Of a DNA stretch of 64,000 nucleotides, positions 35,973 to 44,342 are shown in pieces; position 1 is the first letter of the stretch, and each line of letters begins with the position of its first letter. This stretch comes from CALDTK01 sp965215215. GTDB taxonomy: Bacteria > Bacteroidota > Bacteroidia > Chitinophagales > Saprospiraceae. The stretch is from positions 3,410,001 to 3,474,000 of the forward strand of contig OZ244043.1 of assembly GCA_965215215.1 (NCBI GenBank), written 5' to 3'. The notes beneath the pieces are model-generated. The model had not been told where the DNA came from. It searched no databases and saw nothing but the letters and a program-made list of their open reading frames with translations. Position numbers and translations under genes: made by a program.

Positions 35973-36943
35973 TGTGCGTATGCGCCGTTGAGGCAGTTCA
36001 CGAAATTGTTATTCCCGGCGGCGTCCACGTGGTAGTGGTAGCCCCGGGTCTCGTCGTAGTGGCCGCGGCAGTCGTCCAGGTCGGTAGGTTCGTCGCCGTC
36101 TTCATTGAGCTGGGCGTGCAGGGCGTGGCCGTCGAGCGCGTAGCCGATCATGGGGGCGTGGCCGTCGGCCTGGGCGATCTCGGTACTCCCGCCGGTAGCG
36201 GCGTGGTAGTGGTATCCGGCGTTGAGGTTGATGTGGCCGCCGGCGTCGTCGAAGGGAGCCAGGGTGTAGGCGCCGAGGATGGCATCGGTGGGGGCCGGTC
36301 CGTCGAAGCGGATGCCGTTGAAGGCTACGCCGCGGGCCATGATGCCGCCGCCGGGTCCGCCAACAAACTCGTTGCTGCCGGTAACGCGGACGGGGGTAGA
36401 CGGAATGAGGTAGGTCTGCGCCAGCTCGGTGATGTAGGAGGGCAAGCACTCGACGCAGAAGTTCTCGTACTCCTCGCCCACGTTGGGGTTGGCGGCATTG
36501 GCGCAATCCTCCTGAGTTTCGGTGACGTAGACGTCGCCATTGTCGTCGTACATCCGCCAGGTGTCGTCGTTGTAGAAGGAGGCTAGGTTCTCGATGAAGT
36601 CACCGTCGACGTCGTAGACCTGGCCCCCCTCGAGCCAGATACCGCCGGCTTCGGCACCGTCGGAGATGTTTTCGGGACACCAGGGCCCCATCTCGTGATC
36701 GGAGGGGTCGGAGGCCGCCACAATCTGATAGCAGTCGGCGCTGCTGCCGTCGGAGAGGGTGCAGGGGACGAGGGTGACTTCTTCGGCAAGACTGGCAGAC
36801 AGAAATAAGGTAGGATCGACGTCGACGACCACGGTGTCTTCGTCGAGGGTCATCGCCACATCTTCATCCTTGCCGCAGGCAACACACATGCCGATCAGGA
36901 GGACGGCGCCGAGGGCGGCCGCAGTTAGATATCTATAGTTCAT
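35969..36943 (-). CDS. YHYH-domain lipoprotein
   Basis: 324 aa from the ATG at 36943; lipobox in GMCVACGKDE. Two YHYH motifs occur near residues 244 (NAGYHYHAATGG) and 302 (TRGYHYHVDAAG), 58 residues apart, with further histidines between (DGHAPMIG, DGHALHAQL). Four central cysteines (CANAAN, FCVECLP) may form disulfides or bind metal. The YHYH domain is widespread in marine bacteria without an established function; its His/Tyr density suggests metal binding. It belongs to the operon starting with the ECF sigma gene at 38340. An intergenic hairpin lies just upstream. Confidence 0.88.
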   Translation of the reverse strand: MNYRYLTAAALGAVLLIGMCVACGKDEDVAMTLDEDTVVVDVDPTLFLSASLAEEVTLVPCTLSDGSSADCYQIVAASDPSDHEMGPWCPENISDGAEAGGIWLEGGQVYDVDGDFIENLASFYNDDTWRMYDDNGDVYVTETQEDCANAANPNVGEEYENFCVECLPSYITELAQTYLIPSTPVRVTGSNEFVGGPGGGIMARGVAFNGIRFDGPAPTDAILGAYTLAPFDDAGGHINLNAGYHYHAATGGSTEIAQADGHAPMIGYALDGHALHAQLNEDGDEPTDLDDCRGHYDETRGYHYHVDAAGNNNFVNCLNGAYAQ

Positions 36944-36993
36944 GCCCCTTCGACCGGGGTATCCCACGAATCCCTCGCGCGCTAGCGAATTAT

Positions 36994-37011
36994 TTTTGCC
37001 TTTCGGCAAAA
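36994..37011 (-). promoter_or_regulatory. Stem-loop with GAAA tetraloop between operon genes
   Basis: Minus-strand TTTTGCC-GAAA-GGCAAAA, a perfect 7-bp stem on a stable GNRA loop, in the 99-bp gap between the Spy-like gene and the YHYH gene. It may act as an attenuator or mRNA stability element. No U-tract follows. Confidence 0.5.
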
Positions 37012-37042
37012 CAGTGCATCTGCGGCCCCGCCCCAAGCCACG

Positions 37043-37480
37043 CTATTCCCGCTTCGGCTCCAGTAAGATCTGCTGCAACACTGCGTCCACGAAGGCGGGA
37101 AACTGCTCCTCCTGCTCGGGGCGGAGCAGGGCCTTGACCTCCAGGAAATGCTCGTAGGTACTGACGATCTTCTGTCGCTCGATGTCCTGCACGGCGGCCG
37201 GCGGCGGACCCGCGTCGGCTGCGGAGGGGGTGGTCAACCGGCGGAAATAGGCTTCCAGTAGTTCGTTTTGCCGGGCGTTGTACTCGCGCATCTGATCCTG
37301 ATGGGCGTCAGCGTAGGTGATGAAGCGCTCGTGCTGCTCGGCGTCGAGGCCGATGGTGTCGATGGCACGCTGGGGGGCATCGTCGGCGTGCGCCGGAGCG
37401 AAGGCGATGACGGCCAGTAGGGCGAGGTTGAGCACGAGCAGACCTAAGGCGGTAAGCTGGTATACTTTGAGCTGCGTCAT
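37043..37480 (-). CDS. Spy/CpxP/CnrX-like periplasmic sensor
   Basis: 145 aa with an N-terminal membrane anchor (LTALGLLVLNLALLAVIAF) and an all-helical periplasmic domain. Two LxxxQ motifs typical of the Spy/CpxP fold are visible: GLDAEQHERF and LRPEQEEQF. Histidines cluster in the first helix pair (EQHERFITYADAHQDQM). Gene order is sigma, short anti-sigma, this protein, which is the composition of the CnrYXH nickel/cobalt system, where CnrX binds metal and relieves CnrY. The role here is inferred from that parallel. Start and stop codons touch the anti-sigma gene. Confidence 0.75.
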   Translation of the reverse strand: MTQLKVYQLTALGLLVLNLALLAVIAFAPAHADDAPQRAIDTIGLDAEQHERFITYADAHQDQMREYNARQNELLEAYFRRLTTPSAADAGPPPAAVQDIERQKIVSTYEHFLEVKALLRPEQEEQFPAFVDAVLQQILLEPKRE

Positions 37481-37752
37481 TAGTCGTAGAGGTAGGTGGT
37501 CACCAGGGCGTAGGACTGGTCCGGGGTCACTGCTAGGGTCGCGTAGTACCGCAGGGCTACCACATTTAGCAGCAGCAGAAGCACGGCGGCAGCCGCCAGG
37601 GCACGGTAATGACGCAGGGACACGACAACGGCTTCCGGACGCGCGATCCTGGCTTCGATACCGACGAAAAGGTCACGGCGCGGTTGGGCCCGGGGGAGCT
37701 TTCCCAGCCCGTCGAGGAGGCGTTCGAATTCATCGGGCGTAGGGTTTGGCAT
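37480..37752 (-). CDS. Short one-TM anti-sigma factor (CnrY-like)
   Basis: 90 aa. The ~45 cytoplasmic residues (FERLLDGLGKLPRAQPRRDLF) could wrap the sigma factor. One membrane helix follows (YRALAAAAVLLLLLNVVALRYY) and a short periplasmic tail. CnrY is a similar size with the same topology. It starts 6 bp after the ECF sigma stop and overlaps the sensor gene by one base. No zinc-binding motif. Function inferred from order and topology. Confidence 0.72.
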   Translation of the reverse strand: MPNPTPDEFERLLDGLGKLPRAQPRRDLFVGIEARIARPEAVVVSLRHYRALAAAAVLLLLLNVVALRYYATLAVTPDQSYALVTTYLYD

Positions 37753-37758
37753 AATGGA

Positions 37759-38340
37759 TTAGTTAGTGGAGTTTAGATCCGCGTAGGTGGACCGCAGGGC
37801 GGTCCGCAGATTTTGTTTGGCGCGCATAAGGAGTCCCTCCACGGCCTTGAGGGTGAGCTGCATCACGTCGGCGACCTGCTGGCGGGGCAGTTCCTCCACG
37901 TAGCTGAGCACGAAGGCCGTCTTTTGCCGCCCGGACAGCCGGTAGATGGCGGCGAAGAGGGCGCCGTTGGTTTCCTGTTCCTCCAACTTGGCCGCCGGGT
38001 GGTGGAAGTCGGGTGGGTCATCGCCCGGGGAGAGCACGCCCAGGAACCCGCGCCGTCGCCGCCGCTTGTCCAGGGCCGAGAGGGAGGTATTGACCGTGAT
38101 GCGGTACAGCCAGGTCGTTACCTGACTATCGGAGCGAAACGAGGCCGCGCCCCGCCACACCCGGGCGAACACGTCCTGGGTCATCTCCTCCGCGTCGGCC
38201 TCGACCTGCAGGTAGCTCAGTGCGGTGCTGTAGACGCGGGCCACGTGCCGGTCGTACAGCGCGCGCAGGGCCGTGGCATCCTGGGCGGCGATGCCGGCGA
38301 TCAACTGCTCGTCGGTGGGTGTGACCATGCAGGCCTTCAT
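37759..38340 (-). CDS. ECF RNA polymerase sigma factor, first gene of the YHYH operon
   Basis: 193 aa if started at 38340 (MKACMVTPTDEQL); the ATG at 38328 is equally possible. Sigma-2: LEADAEEMTQDVFARVWRG-type block (EADAEEMTQDVFARVW) and TWLYRITVNTSLSALDKRRRR. Sigma-4: LSGRQKTAFVLSYVEELPRQ and VADVMQLTLKAVEGLLMRAK. It should direct transcription of a small envelope regulon, probably including its own operon (anti-sigma, sensor, YHYH lipoprotein, His-start protein). No certain ECF promoter could be read in the 319-bp gap upstream. Confidence 0.92.
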   Translation of the reverse strand: MKACMVTPTDEQLIAGIAAQDATALRALYDRHVARVYSTALSYLQVEADAEEMTQDVFARVWRGAASFRSDSQVTTWLYRITVNTSLSALDKRRRRRGFLGVLSPGDDPPDFHHPAAKLEEQETNGALFAAIYRLSGRQKTAFVLSYVEELPRQQVADVMQLTLKAVEGLLMRAKQNLRTALRSTYADLNSTN

Positions 38341-38659
38341 TCGTGGGTTGGACTCCGTGAAACTAGAAATCCTTCGTGGGGAGGTGCGTTTTCGCGAAAG
38401 CGATCCTAAAACGGCTACCATTCAGTGCCGTACTACCACACTCATACTAGACACGGCCTGCCCGTCGGTAGCCACTAATAAGTACAATGCGCTCAGTAGA
38501 TCTCTTACGTCGGGCGAGCAGTACCACACCCGCCCCGAATACGCCGAGGCGTGAACCCCAAAGTTTTCGACCAGAAATACGCAGTTTTAGGAGATAGTAT
38601 GCGCACGAGCAAGTGAGTATGCGCAACATTCATTCGGTAGCCGTAGCAGAACTCGCTTA
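38341..38659. other. Divergent promoter region
   Basis: Gap between the ECF operon and the NCS1-type transporter. It should hold both promoters; I see no clear -33/-7 pair. It contains one dispersed-motif copy at 38388-38401. Confidence 0.6.
38388..38401 (+). repeat. Dispersed motif GTTTTCGCGAAAGC
   Basis: The most symmetric copy of the recurrent motif (core TTTCGCGAAA is a perfect palindrome), in the divergent promoter region. Confidence 0.8.
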
Positions 38660-40384
38660 ATGAACAACCCCGAAAACTTCTCGCAACTCGCCGAAATCCA
38701 GGCGGAGCAACTCCCCGTTCCCCGCCACCAACTGCACGGTTGGACCCACTTCGCGGGCCTGTACGCCGCCGAGCACGTCGCCGCCACGGAGTTCGTGATC
38801 GGCGCAACCTTCGTGGCGCTGGGCGCGAGTACGATGGATATTATCGTCGGGCTGTTGATCGGCAACGTGCTGGCGGTCCTGAGCTGGACCCTGATCACCG
38901 CCCCGATCGCCGTCGATACCCGCCTTAGCCTCTACACCTACCTGAAGAAGATTGCGGGTAGCGAGATGTCCAAATTGTACGACTGGGCGAACGTGGTCAT
39001 CTTTACCGTCATCTCGGCGGCGATGGTAACGGTATCGGCGACCGCCGTACGCTTCGCCTTCGACATCCCCGCTCAGCTCGACTGGTACCCGACCAACCCG
39101 TGGTTCGTACTCATCGTGATCCTCGTGGGCCTGTTCGCCGTGTTCGTAGCGATCTACGGGTTCAATGCCGTATCCGAGTTCTCGGGCATCTGTGCGCCCT
39201 GGCTATTCGTCATGTTCGCCAGCGGCGCGCTGGTGCTGCTGCCGGCGCTAACGCTGAGCGTGGTCGGCGAAACCCTACCGGCGAGCTGGGCGGAGCTCAT
39301 CCAGATCGGCAACCAATCGATCTGGACGGGCATCAACAGCGACGGGGAGCCCGGGATCGGGCTCGCGGAGGTGATCGGCTTCGGTTGGGCCGCCAACACC
39401 ATCACCCACTTCGGCCTGATCGACATGGCCCTGCTCCGGTTTGCGAAGAAGAAATCTTACGGACTCGCCACCAGCACGGGGATGCTCTTCGGACACTACA
39501 TCGCCTGGATCGCGGCGGGTATCATGGGGGCTGGGGCCGCCGTCATCCTCGGCCAGTCCATCGTCGAACTAGACCCCGGCGATGTGGCCTACTACGCGCT
39601 GGGCTGGTCGGGTTTCGTAATCGTGATCGTGGCGGGCTGGACCACCGCGATCACCAATCTCTACCGGGCGGGCCTCGCGGCACAGGGGGTATTTTCGAAG
39701 TACTCCCGCAGGAATACCACGCTCGCGGTCGGCCTCGCGATGGTCATCATCGCCTGTTTCCCCTTCGTCTTTTCCCAGATCCTACCCCTACTCACGTACG
39801 CGGGCCTGCTGGTGGTCCCCGTCGGAGCGATCGTGTTCGCGGAACACCAGCTTTTCCCGAGGATAGGCTACACCCGGTACTGGGCTAAGTATCAGAATTA
39901 CGTCCACAGCCTTCCGGCGGTCGCTTCCTGGGGCCTGGGTTTGCTGTTTGGCTTCGGATTGAATTACCTGGGTGTGATGTCCTTCTACTACCTATTCATC
40001 CCGACGTGGTTTTTTACCGTCCTCGTCTATACACTGCTGGCAGGCCGGTACGGAGCGAAGGAGAGTTATCCCGAGGCAGTAGCGGAGGAGGAACAATTCG
40101 ACGAATTGGTCGAATCCTACCACCTGCAACTAGCCGGGGAGGAGCCCGTGATGCTCGAGGATCACTCGACGTTCTCGAAGGCACTGACCGGTATCGGATA
40201 CCTCGCGTTGGGCGTCACTCTTACCCTCGCCATCGTCGTACTCTTCGGGAGCGCCGACGAGGTCGCGTACGTCGCCAATCGCGATACTTTCTACCGCTAC
40301 GGTTTCCTCTGCACTATCCTGTATTTCGTAACCGCATACTGGGCCATGCAACGGGGGAAAGCCGGTGTTACTTCACTGGCGTAA
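38660..40384 (+). CDS. NCS1-type cytosine/purine-like permease
   Basis: 574 aa with about twelve membrane helices and a soluble C-terminal insert (VAEEEQFDELVESYHLQL). Family features include the first-helix block IGATFVALGASTMDIIVGLLIGN, GLIDMALLRFA and AGWTTAITNLYRAGLA. NCS1 transporters carry nucleobases, vitamins or hydantoins with sodium or protons. The next gene, 9 bp downstream, is a mannitol-type dehydrogenase, so the substrate may instead be a sugar alcohol. No nucleobase gene is near. Family assignment is good, substrate unknown. Confidence 0.85.
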   Translation: MNNPENFSQLAEIQAEQLPVPRHQLHGWTHFAGLYAAEHVAATEFVIGATFVALGASTMDIIVGLLIGNVLAVLSWTLITAPIAVDTRLSLYTYLKKIAGSEMSKLYDWANVVIFTVISAAMVTVSATAVRFAFDIPAQLDWYPTNPWFVLIVILVGLFAVFVAIYGFNAVSEFSGICAPWLFVMFASGALVLLPALTLSVVGETLPASWAELIQIGNQSIWTGINSDGEPGIGLAEVIGFGWAANTITHFGLIDMALLRFAKKKSYGLATSTGMLFGHYIAWIAAGIMGAGAAVILGQSIVELDPGDVAYYALGWSGFVIVIVAGWTTAITNLYRAGLAAQGVFSKYSRRNTTLAVGLAMVIIACFPFVFSQILPLLTYAGLLVVPVGAIVFAEHQLFPRIGYTRYWAKYQNYVHSLPAVASWGLGLLFGFGLNYLGVMSFYYLFIPTWFFTVLVYTLLAGRYGAKESYPEAVAEEEQFDELVESYHLQLAGEEPVMLEDHSTFSKALTGIGYLALGVTLTLAIVVLFGSADEVAYVANRDTFYRYGFLCTILYFVTAYWAMQRGKAGVTSLA

Positions 40385-40393
40385 CCGCATGAT

Positions 40394-41875
40394 ATGAAAT
40401 TAAATCAACAGAATCTGCCCCAGATAGTGGAACGGATTCCCTGCCCGACCTACGACCGGCAGCAACTGAAGACCGGGATCGTGCACGTCGGGGTCGGTGG
40501 TTTTCACCGCTCCCACCAGGCCTACTACGTGCACCAATTGCTCCAAGCCCAGCCCGCACTGGAGTGGGGGATCTGTGGGGTTGGCCTACGGGAGGCGGAC
40601 CGGACGATGGGCGAGGTCATGCAATGGCAAGACTGCCTCTACACCCTAGTGACCCAGTATCCCGACGGGACAGACGAAAGCGAAGTCATCGGCTCTATCC
40701 ACGAATACCTGTTGGCCGTAGATGCCCCCGACGCGGTAATCGATCGGATGGCGCACCCCGATACCAAAATCGTCTCGCTCACCATCACCGAGGGCGGTTA
40801 CAACCTCAACTCGACGACGGGAGAGTTTAACCTCGACAACCCGGACGTGCAGTACGAGTTAGCGCACCCGCACGATCCCCGCACGGTGTTCGGGTACCTG
40901 ACGGCGGCCCTGCGGAAACGTCGGGCGAGTGGCCTGCCGCCCTTCACCGTCTTATCCTGCGATAATATCCAGCACAACGGTGCGGTCGCCCGTAAAATGT
41001 TGCTGGCTTTCGCCAAAACTCAAGACGCGGACCTCGCCGATTGGATAGCCGAGGGGGTGACTTTCCCCAATTCCATGGTCGACCGGATCACGCCCGCGAC
41101 CACCACCGAGGTCACCAATCACTTGCAGCGCGAATACGACGTTACGGATGCGTGGTGCGTAGTCTGCGAACCGTACATCCAGTGGGTGATCGAAGACAAG
41201 TTCGCCAACGGCAGGCCCCCGTTCGAAAGCTTGGGGGTGCAATTCGTGGCGGACGTTACGCCCTACGAGAAAATGAAGATCCGGCTGCTCAACGCCGGCC
41301 ATTCCGTGCTCGGCATCCCGGGGGCGATCCACGGTCACCCGACCATCGATGTTTGCATGGGCGACGTGGTTTTCGCAAGATTTATGCGCCGATTCATGGA
41401 TACGGAAGTCACGCCCATCCTGGATCCGGTGGCGGGCATCGACGTCGATCAGTACAAAGACAGCCTGGAGGCGCGCTTCGCCAATCCGAACATCAAAGAC
41501 GGCGTCAGTCGGATCTGTTCGGAGAGTTCGGCGAAGCTGCCCAAGTTTCTGATTCCTACCCTCCGGGAAAACTTGGAGCGGGGGGGTGACATCCGGTTCG
41601 CGACCTTCGTCCTGGCAGCCTGGTGCTACTACTCCGACAAAGGGGTAAACGAAAAGAACCAACCGCTCGAGATCATAGATGACCTAGAGGAGCAGCTACA
41701 CCGTGCCGCGGAAGGCACGGAAAAAGACTGGACCTCCTTCCTGCACCAGCCGGAGATCTTTGGTGACCTCCAAAAAGACCAAAGATTTGCGGAAGCATAC
41801 ACGCGCGCAGTCCGATCGATTTACCGGCAGGGGGATATTAGAAAGTCGATGCAGGGGTTGCTGGAAGGCAGCTAG
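40394..41875 (+). CDS. Mannitol dehydrogenase-family oxidoreductase
   Basis: 493 aa, the usual length of long-chain mannitol 2-dehydrogenases and fructuronate reductases. NAD-binding: GIVHVGVGGFHRSHQAYYV. Family signature: FPNSMVDRITPATT. Active-site region: PYEKMKIRLLNAGHSVLGIPG, with the catalytic Lys. It oxidises a polyol such as mannitol or arabitol to a ketose with NAD(P). It is in an operon with the NCS1-type transporter. A dispersed-motif copy (41006-41019) encodes AFAKT. Confidence 0.93.
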   Translation: MKLNQQNLPQIVERIPCPTYDRQQLKTGIVHVGVGGFHRSHQAYYVHQLLQAQPALEWGICGVGLREADRTMGEVMQWQDCLYTLVTQYPDGTDESEVIGSIHEYLLAVDAPDAVIDRMAHPDTKIVSLTITEGGYNLNSTTGEFNLDNPDVQYELAHPHDPRTVFGYLTAALRKRRASGLPPFTVLSCDNIQHNGAVARKMLLAFAKTQDADLADWIAEGVTFPNSMVDRITPATTTEVTNHLQREYDVTDAWCVVCEPYIQWVIEDKFANGRPPFESLGVQFVADVTPYEKMKIRLLNAGHSVLGIPGAIHGHPTIDVCMGDVVFARFMRRFMDTEVTPILDPVAGIDVDQYKDSLEARFANPNIKDGVSRICSESSAKLPKFLIPTLRENLERGGDIRFATFVLAAWCYYSDKGVNEKNQPLEIIDDLEEQLHRAAEGTEKDWTSFLHQPEIFGDLQKDQRFAEAYTRAVRSIYRQGDIRKSMQGLLEGS

Positions 41876-42126
41876 CATACCAGTCCGAGCAAGCTGTACG
41901 GCTGCACTGCTATCGAATTTGCCCAAACCAGCTCATCGCAGGAACGCTCGCCTTCCTCGGGGAGGAACCAGCCTACTCCATTCAGATTGTCTAGTGGTTC
42001 GTTTGCGCCGACCTTGGATCGATCACCTCCGCACCCGCAACCCATCCAGTACTTGCCCACTAAAATAATTCCTGCGTCCACCGAAGGATTTGGTTACCGA
42101 GCAAGTCAAAGGGGGAAACGGCCGAG

Positions 42127-42885
42127 ATGAAATACCTAACCCTGCTCCTGATCTGCGCAAGCGTGGGAGCCTGCCAGGACGATGGGACCGACGACTTCAG
42201 TGAGGTTCCCCCGGGCGGTGTGGACGTCACCGAGGTTGTACGCGCCAACTTACTGAATGCCTACACGGAAGGGGTAAGCGTGCAGGTGGACGGGGGGAAT
42301 ATCTCGATCAGCAGCACCGGGCTACCGGACCACAAAACGCCCTACTGGGGCGAGGGGCACGAGATGTACGCGGCCTTCCCGGGCACCAATCACGCGAACA
42401 CGAATACGACGATGACCGGCTTCAACTACGTGATGACCATACCCGCCTACCCCGCCGAGGCCACCACGAAGGAACAGACCGAACTGGGGCCGGTCGGGAT
42501 GGCCCTGAACGGCGTACCGCTCTACAACGATTACGAGGGTGGGGGAGTGCTTGCGGAAAATGCCTGGAGCACCTTCGACGCCGCCGGCGCGCACCCGGGC
42601 CCACGGGAGGACTACCACTACCACTGCGAGGGGGCGTACCTGACGACCGACGATGCCAACTTGATCGGCTTTCTCCGCGACGGCTTCCCCGTGTACGGCC
42701 GCAAGGATGCGGACGGCTCCCACCCAGACGATCTGGACGAAAACGGCGGGCACATCGGGGCCACCGACGAATTTTCCGAAGCGCTCTATCACTACCACGT
42801 GAGCAACGACGTGTACTCCACCTCGGGGCTGTACGTGATCAAGTCCGGTGCTTACCACGGTACCAAGGGCACGTTTACGCAGTAA
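42127..42885 (+). CDS. YHYH-domain lipoprotein, second copy
   Basis: 252 aa; lipobox in CASVGACQDD. Two YHYH motifs near residues 163 (REDYHYHCEG) and 221 (EALYHYHVSND) are 58 residues apart, the same spacing as in the protein at 35969-36943 although the rest is quite different. GLPDHKTPYWGEGHEMY adds more His. Followed by a YwqK-like repeat protein and an SCO protein on the same strand. The 41876-42126 gap upstream shows nothing recognisable. Confidence 0.9.
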   Translation: MKYLTLLLICASVGACQDDGTDDFSEVPPGGVDVTEVVRANLLNAYTEGVSVQVDGGNISISSTGLPDHKTPYWGEGHEMYAAFPGTNHANTNTTMTGFNYVMTIPAYPAEATTKEQTELGPVGMALNGVPLYNDYEGGGVLAENAWSTFDAAGAHPGPREDYHYHCEGAYLTTDDANLIGFLRDGFPVYGRKDADGSHPDDLDENGGHIGATDEFSEALYHYHVSNDVYSTSGLYVIKSGAYHGTKGTFTQ

Positions 42886-42989
42886 TTCCTGGGTCTGTGT
42901 AGAGTTGGGATAATCGCGTTCCCTCCTCATCCGGTACTTCCCCGAGGAGAGGGAGAACATTTCCGTTTTGGACAGCGAGCGTTAAAAAG

Positions 42990-43625
42990 ATGAGGATGGA
43001 AAGCCTGCAAATCTGGTTTGTCACCTGCCTATTTTTACTGGGGATAGGAGCTTTCGCGGAGTTCGATAACGCGACGTATTCCGTGTCCCTAAGCGCCTCT
43101 CCGATCGATACCGTAGCGTTCGAGGATCCGGCTTTGACCTGCGTGGACGGTGCGTATCGCTTCGACGACGAGCCGTTCTCCGGCGTAGTCTACCGAGTAC
43201 TAAAGGGCTACGCGATCGAAACGTATAGCTCGGTCGCTGGTGGCCGCCTGCACGGTAGCTATACCAGCTACTACGCTAGTGGAGTACCCTACGAGGTCCG
43301 GACTTACCGTAACGGACTTTCCACGGGGACGCATACCGGCTACTGGGAGGACACCGGGGACAAAAAGTTCGAGTACCACTACCTCGAGCAGAAGAAAGAG
43401 GGGACGCAGCGCACCTGGTACGCGACCGGCGATCCGGCCGAAGCCTATACCTACCGTGACGATCGCCTGGATGGCCAGCAACAAGCCTGGCGCGAGAACG
43501 GGAGTCTCTACCGGAACTTCGTCGTCAGGGACGGGATTCGTTACGGATTGCAAAAGTCTAAAACGTGCTACGAGGTCAGCGACGAACAAGTAGTGCTACA
43601 GGCGGATAAGCGGGATGTTGAATAA
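42990..43625 (+). CDS. YwqK/MORN-like repeat protein
   Basis: 211 aa with an N-terminal hydrophobic segment (IWFVTCLFLLGIGAFAEF). The C-terminal half has at least four short repeats of the G-x-x-x-G-x-W/Y type (GGRLHGSYTSYYASGVPYE, GTHTGYWEDTGDKKFE, GTQRTWYATGDPAEAY, GQQQAWRENGSLYR), the pattern of so-called YwqK-family antitoxins and MORN-like repeats. The antitoxin label is nominal; no toxin is nearby. In the same run as a YHYH lipoprotein and an SCO protein, whose ORF start overlaps this stop region. Confidence 0.85.
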   Translation: MRMESLQIWFVTCLFLLGIGAFAEFDNATYSVSLSASPIDTVAFEDPALTCVDGAYRFDDEPFSGVVYRVLKGYAIETYSSVAGGRLHGSYTSYYASGVPYEVRTYRNGLSTGTHTGYWEDTGDKKFEYHYLEQKKEGTQRTWYATGDPAEAYTYRDDRLDGQQQAWRENGSLYRNFVVRDGIRYGLQKSKTCYEVSDEQVVLQADKRDVE

Positions 43626-43635
43626 CCAATCGACT

Positions 43636-44310
43636 ATGAAACGACTACGAGGATACGGCCTGTCGCTCCTAGCCATCACCGGGGTGCTCCTCGGCGGCAG
43701 CGGCTGCGACGCCGAACAGGAAAGCACTACAGCGGTTCGGCAACTGCCCTACTACGAAGAGGCTACTTACACGCCCCGGTGGTTCGACGGCGAGGCGGTG
43801 CCTGACGGCTTCCACCGCATTCCAGCCTTCGCGCTCCAGAATCAATTGGGGGATACGGTGACCGAGGCGACGGTGAACGGGAAGATCTTCGTAGTGGACT
43901 TCTTCTTCACCGCCTGCCCGGGTATCTGTCCCAAGATGACGGACAATATGGCCATCGTGCAGGAGGCCTTCGCGGACGCTGAAGAGGTGCTGCTGCTTTC
44001 CCACTCCGTGACGCCGGAGTACGACAGCGTGGCGGTGCTCGGTCGGTACGCCGAGGAGAAAGGCGTGATCGACGGCAAGTGGCACCTCCTTACCGGCGAC
44101 CGCGACGAGATCTACGAGCTCGGCAGGAACGACTATTTCGTCGAGGAGGATCTCGGACTGGAGAAGGCAGCGGATGAGTTCATCCATACGGAGAACTTCG
44201 TCCTCGTAGACCAGCAGCGCCATATCCGGGGGATCTACAACGGGCTCGACCGGGCGGCGGTCGATCAACTGATCGCGGACATGCACACCCTGAGCACCCC
44301 CGTCGATTAG
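43636..44310 (+). CDS. SCO1/SenC family copper protein
   Basis: 224 aa from the ATG at 43636; lipobox in LLGGSGCDAE. Thioredoxin fold with the copper/redox motif FTACPGICPKMTDN (CxxxC) and the distal His in DEFIHTENFVLVD. SCO proteins deliver copper to the CuA site of cytochrome oxidase or act as thiol reductases. It is the third gene after the YHYH lipoprotein and YwqK-like protein, linking YHYH proteins to copper by context. No oxidase gene is in the window. Confidence 0.93.
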   Translation: MKRLRGYGLSLLAITGVLLGGSGCDAEQESTTAVRQLPYYEEATYTPRWFDGEAVPDGFHRIPAFALQNQLGDTVTEATVNGKIFVVDFFFTACPGICPKMTDNMAIVQEAFADAEEVLLLSHSVTPEYDSVAVLGRYAEEKGVIDGKWHLLTGDRDEIYELGRNDYFVEEDLGLEKAADEFIHTENFVLVDQQRHIRGIYNGLDRAAVDQLIADMHTLSTPVD

Positions 44311-44342
44311 GTACGGTTAGGTTCCGTGTCGATCCCCTCCGA

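Noticed and set aside
42990..43625. True antitoxin of a toxin-antitoxin pair (YwqK label)
   Set aside because: No toxin gene is adjacent, and the neighbours are a YHYH lipoprotein and SCO; the label is a family name only.
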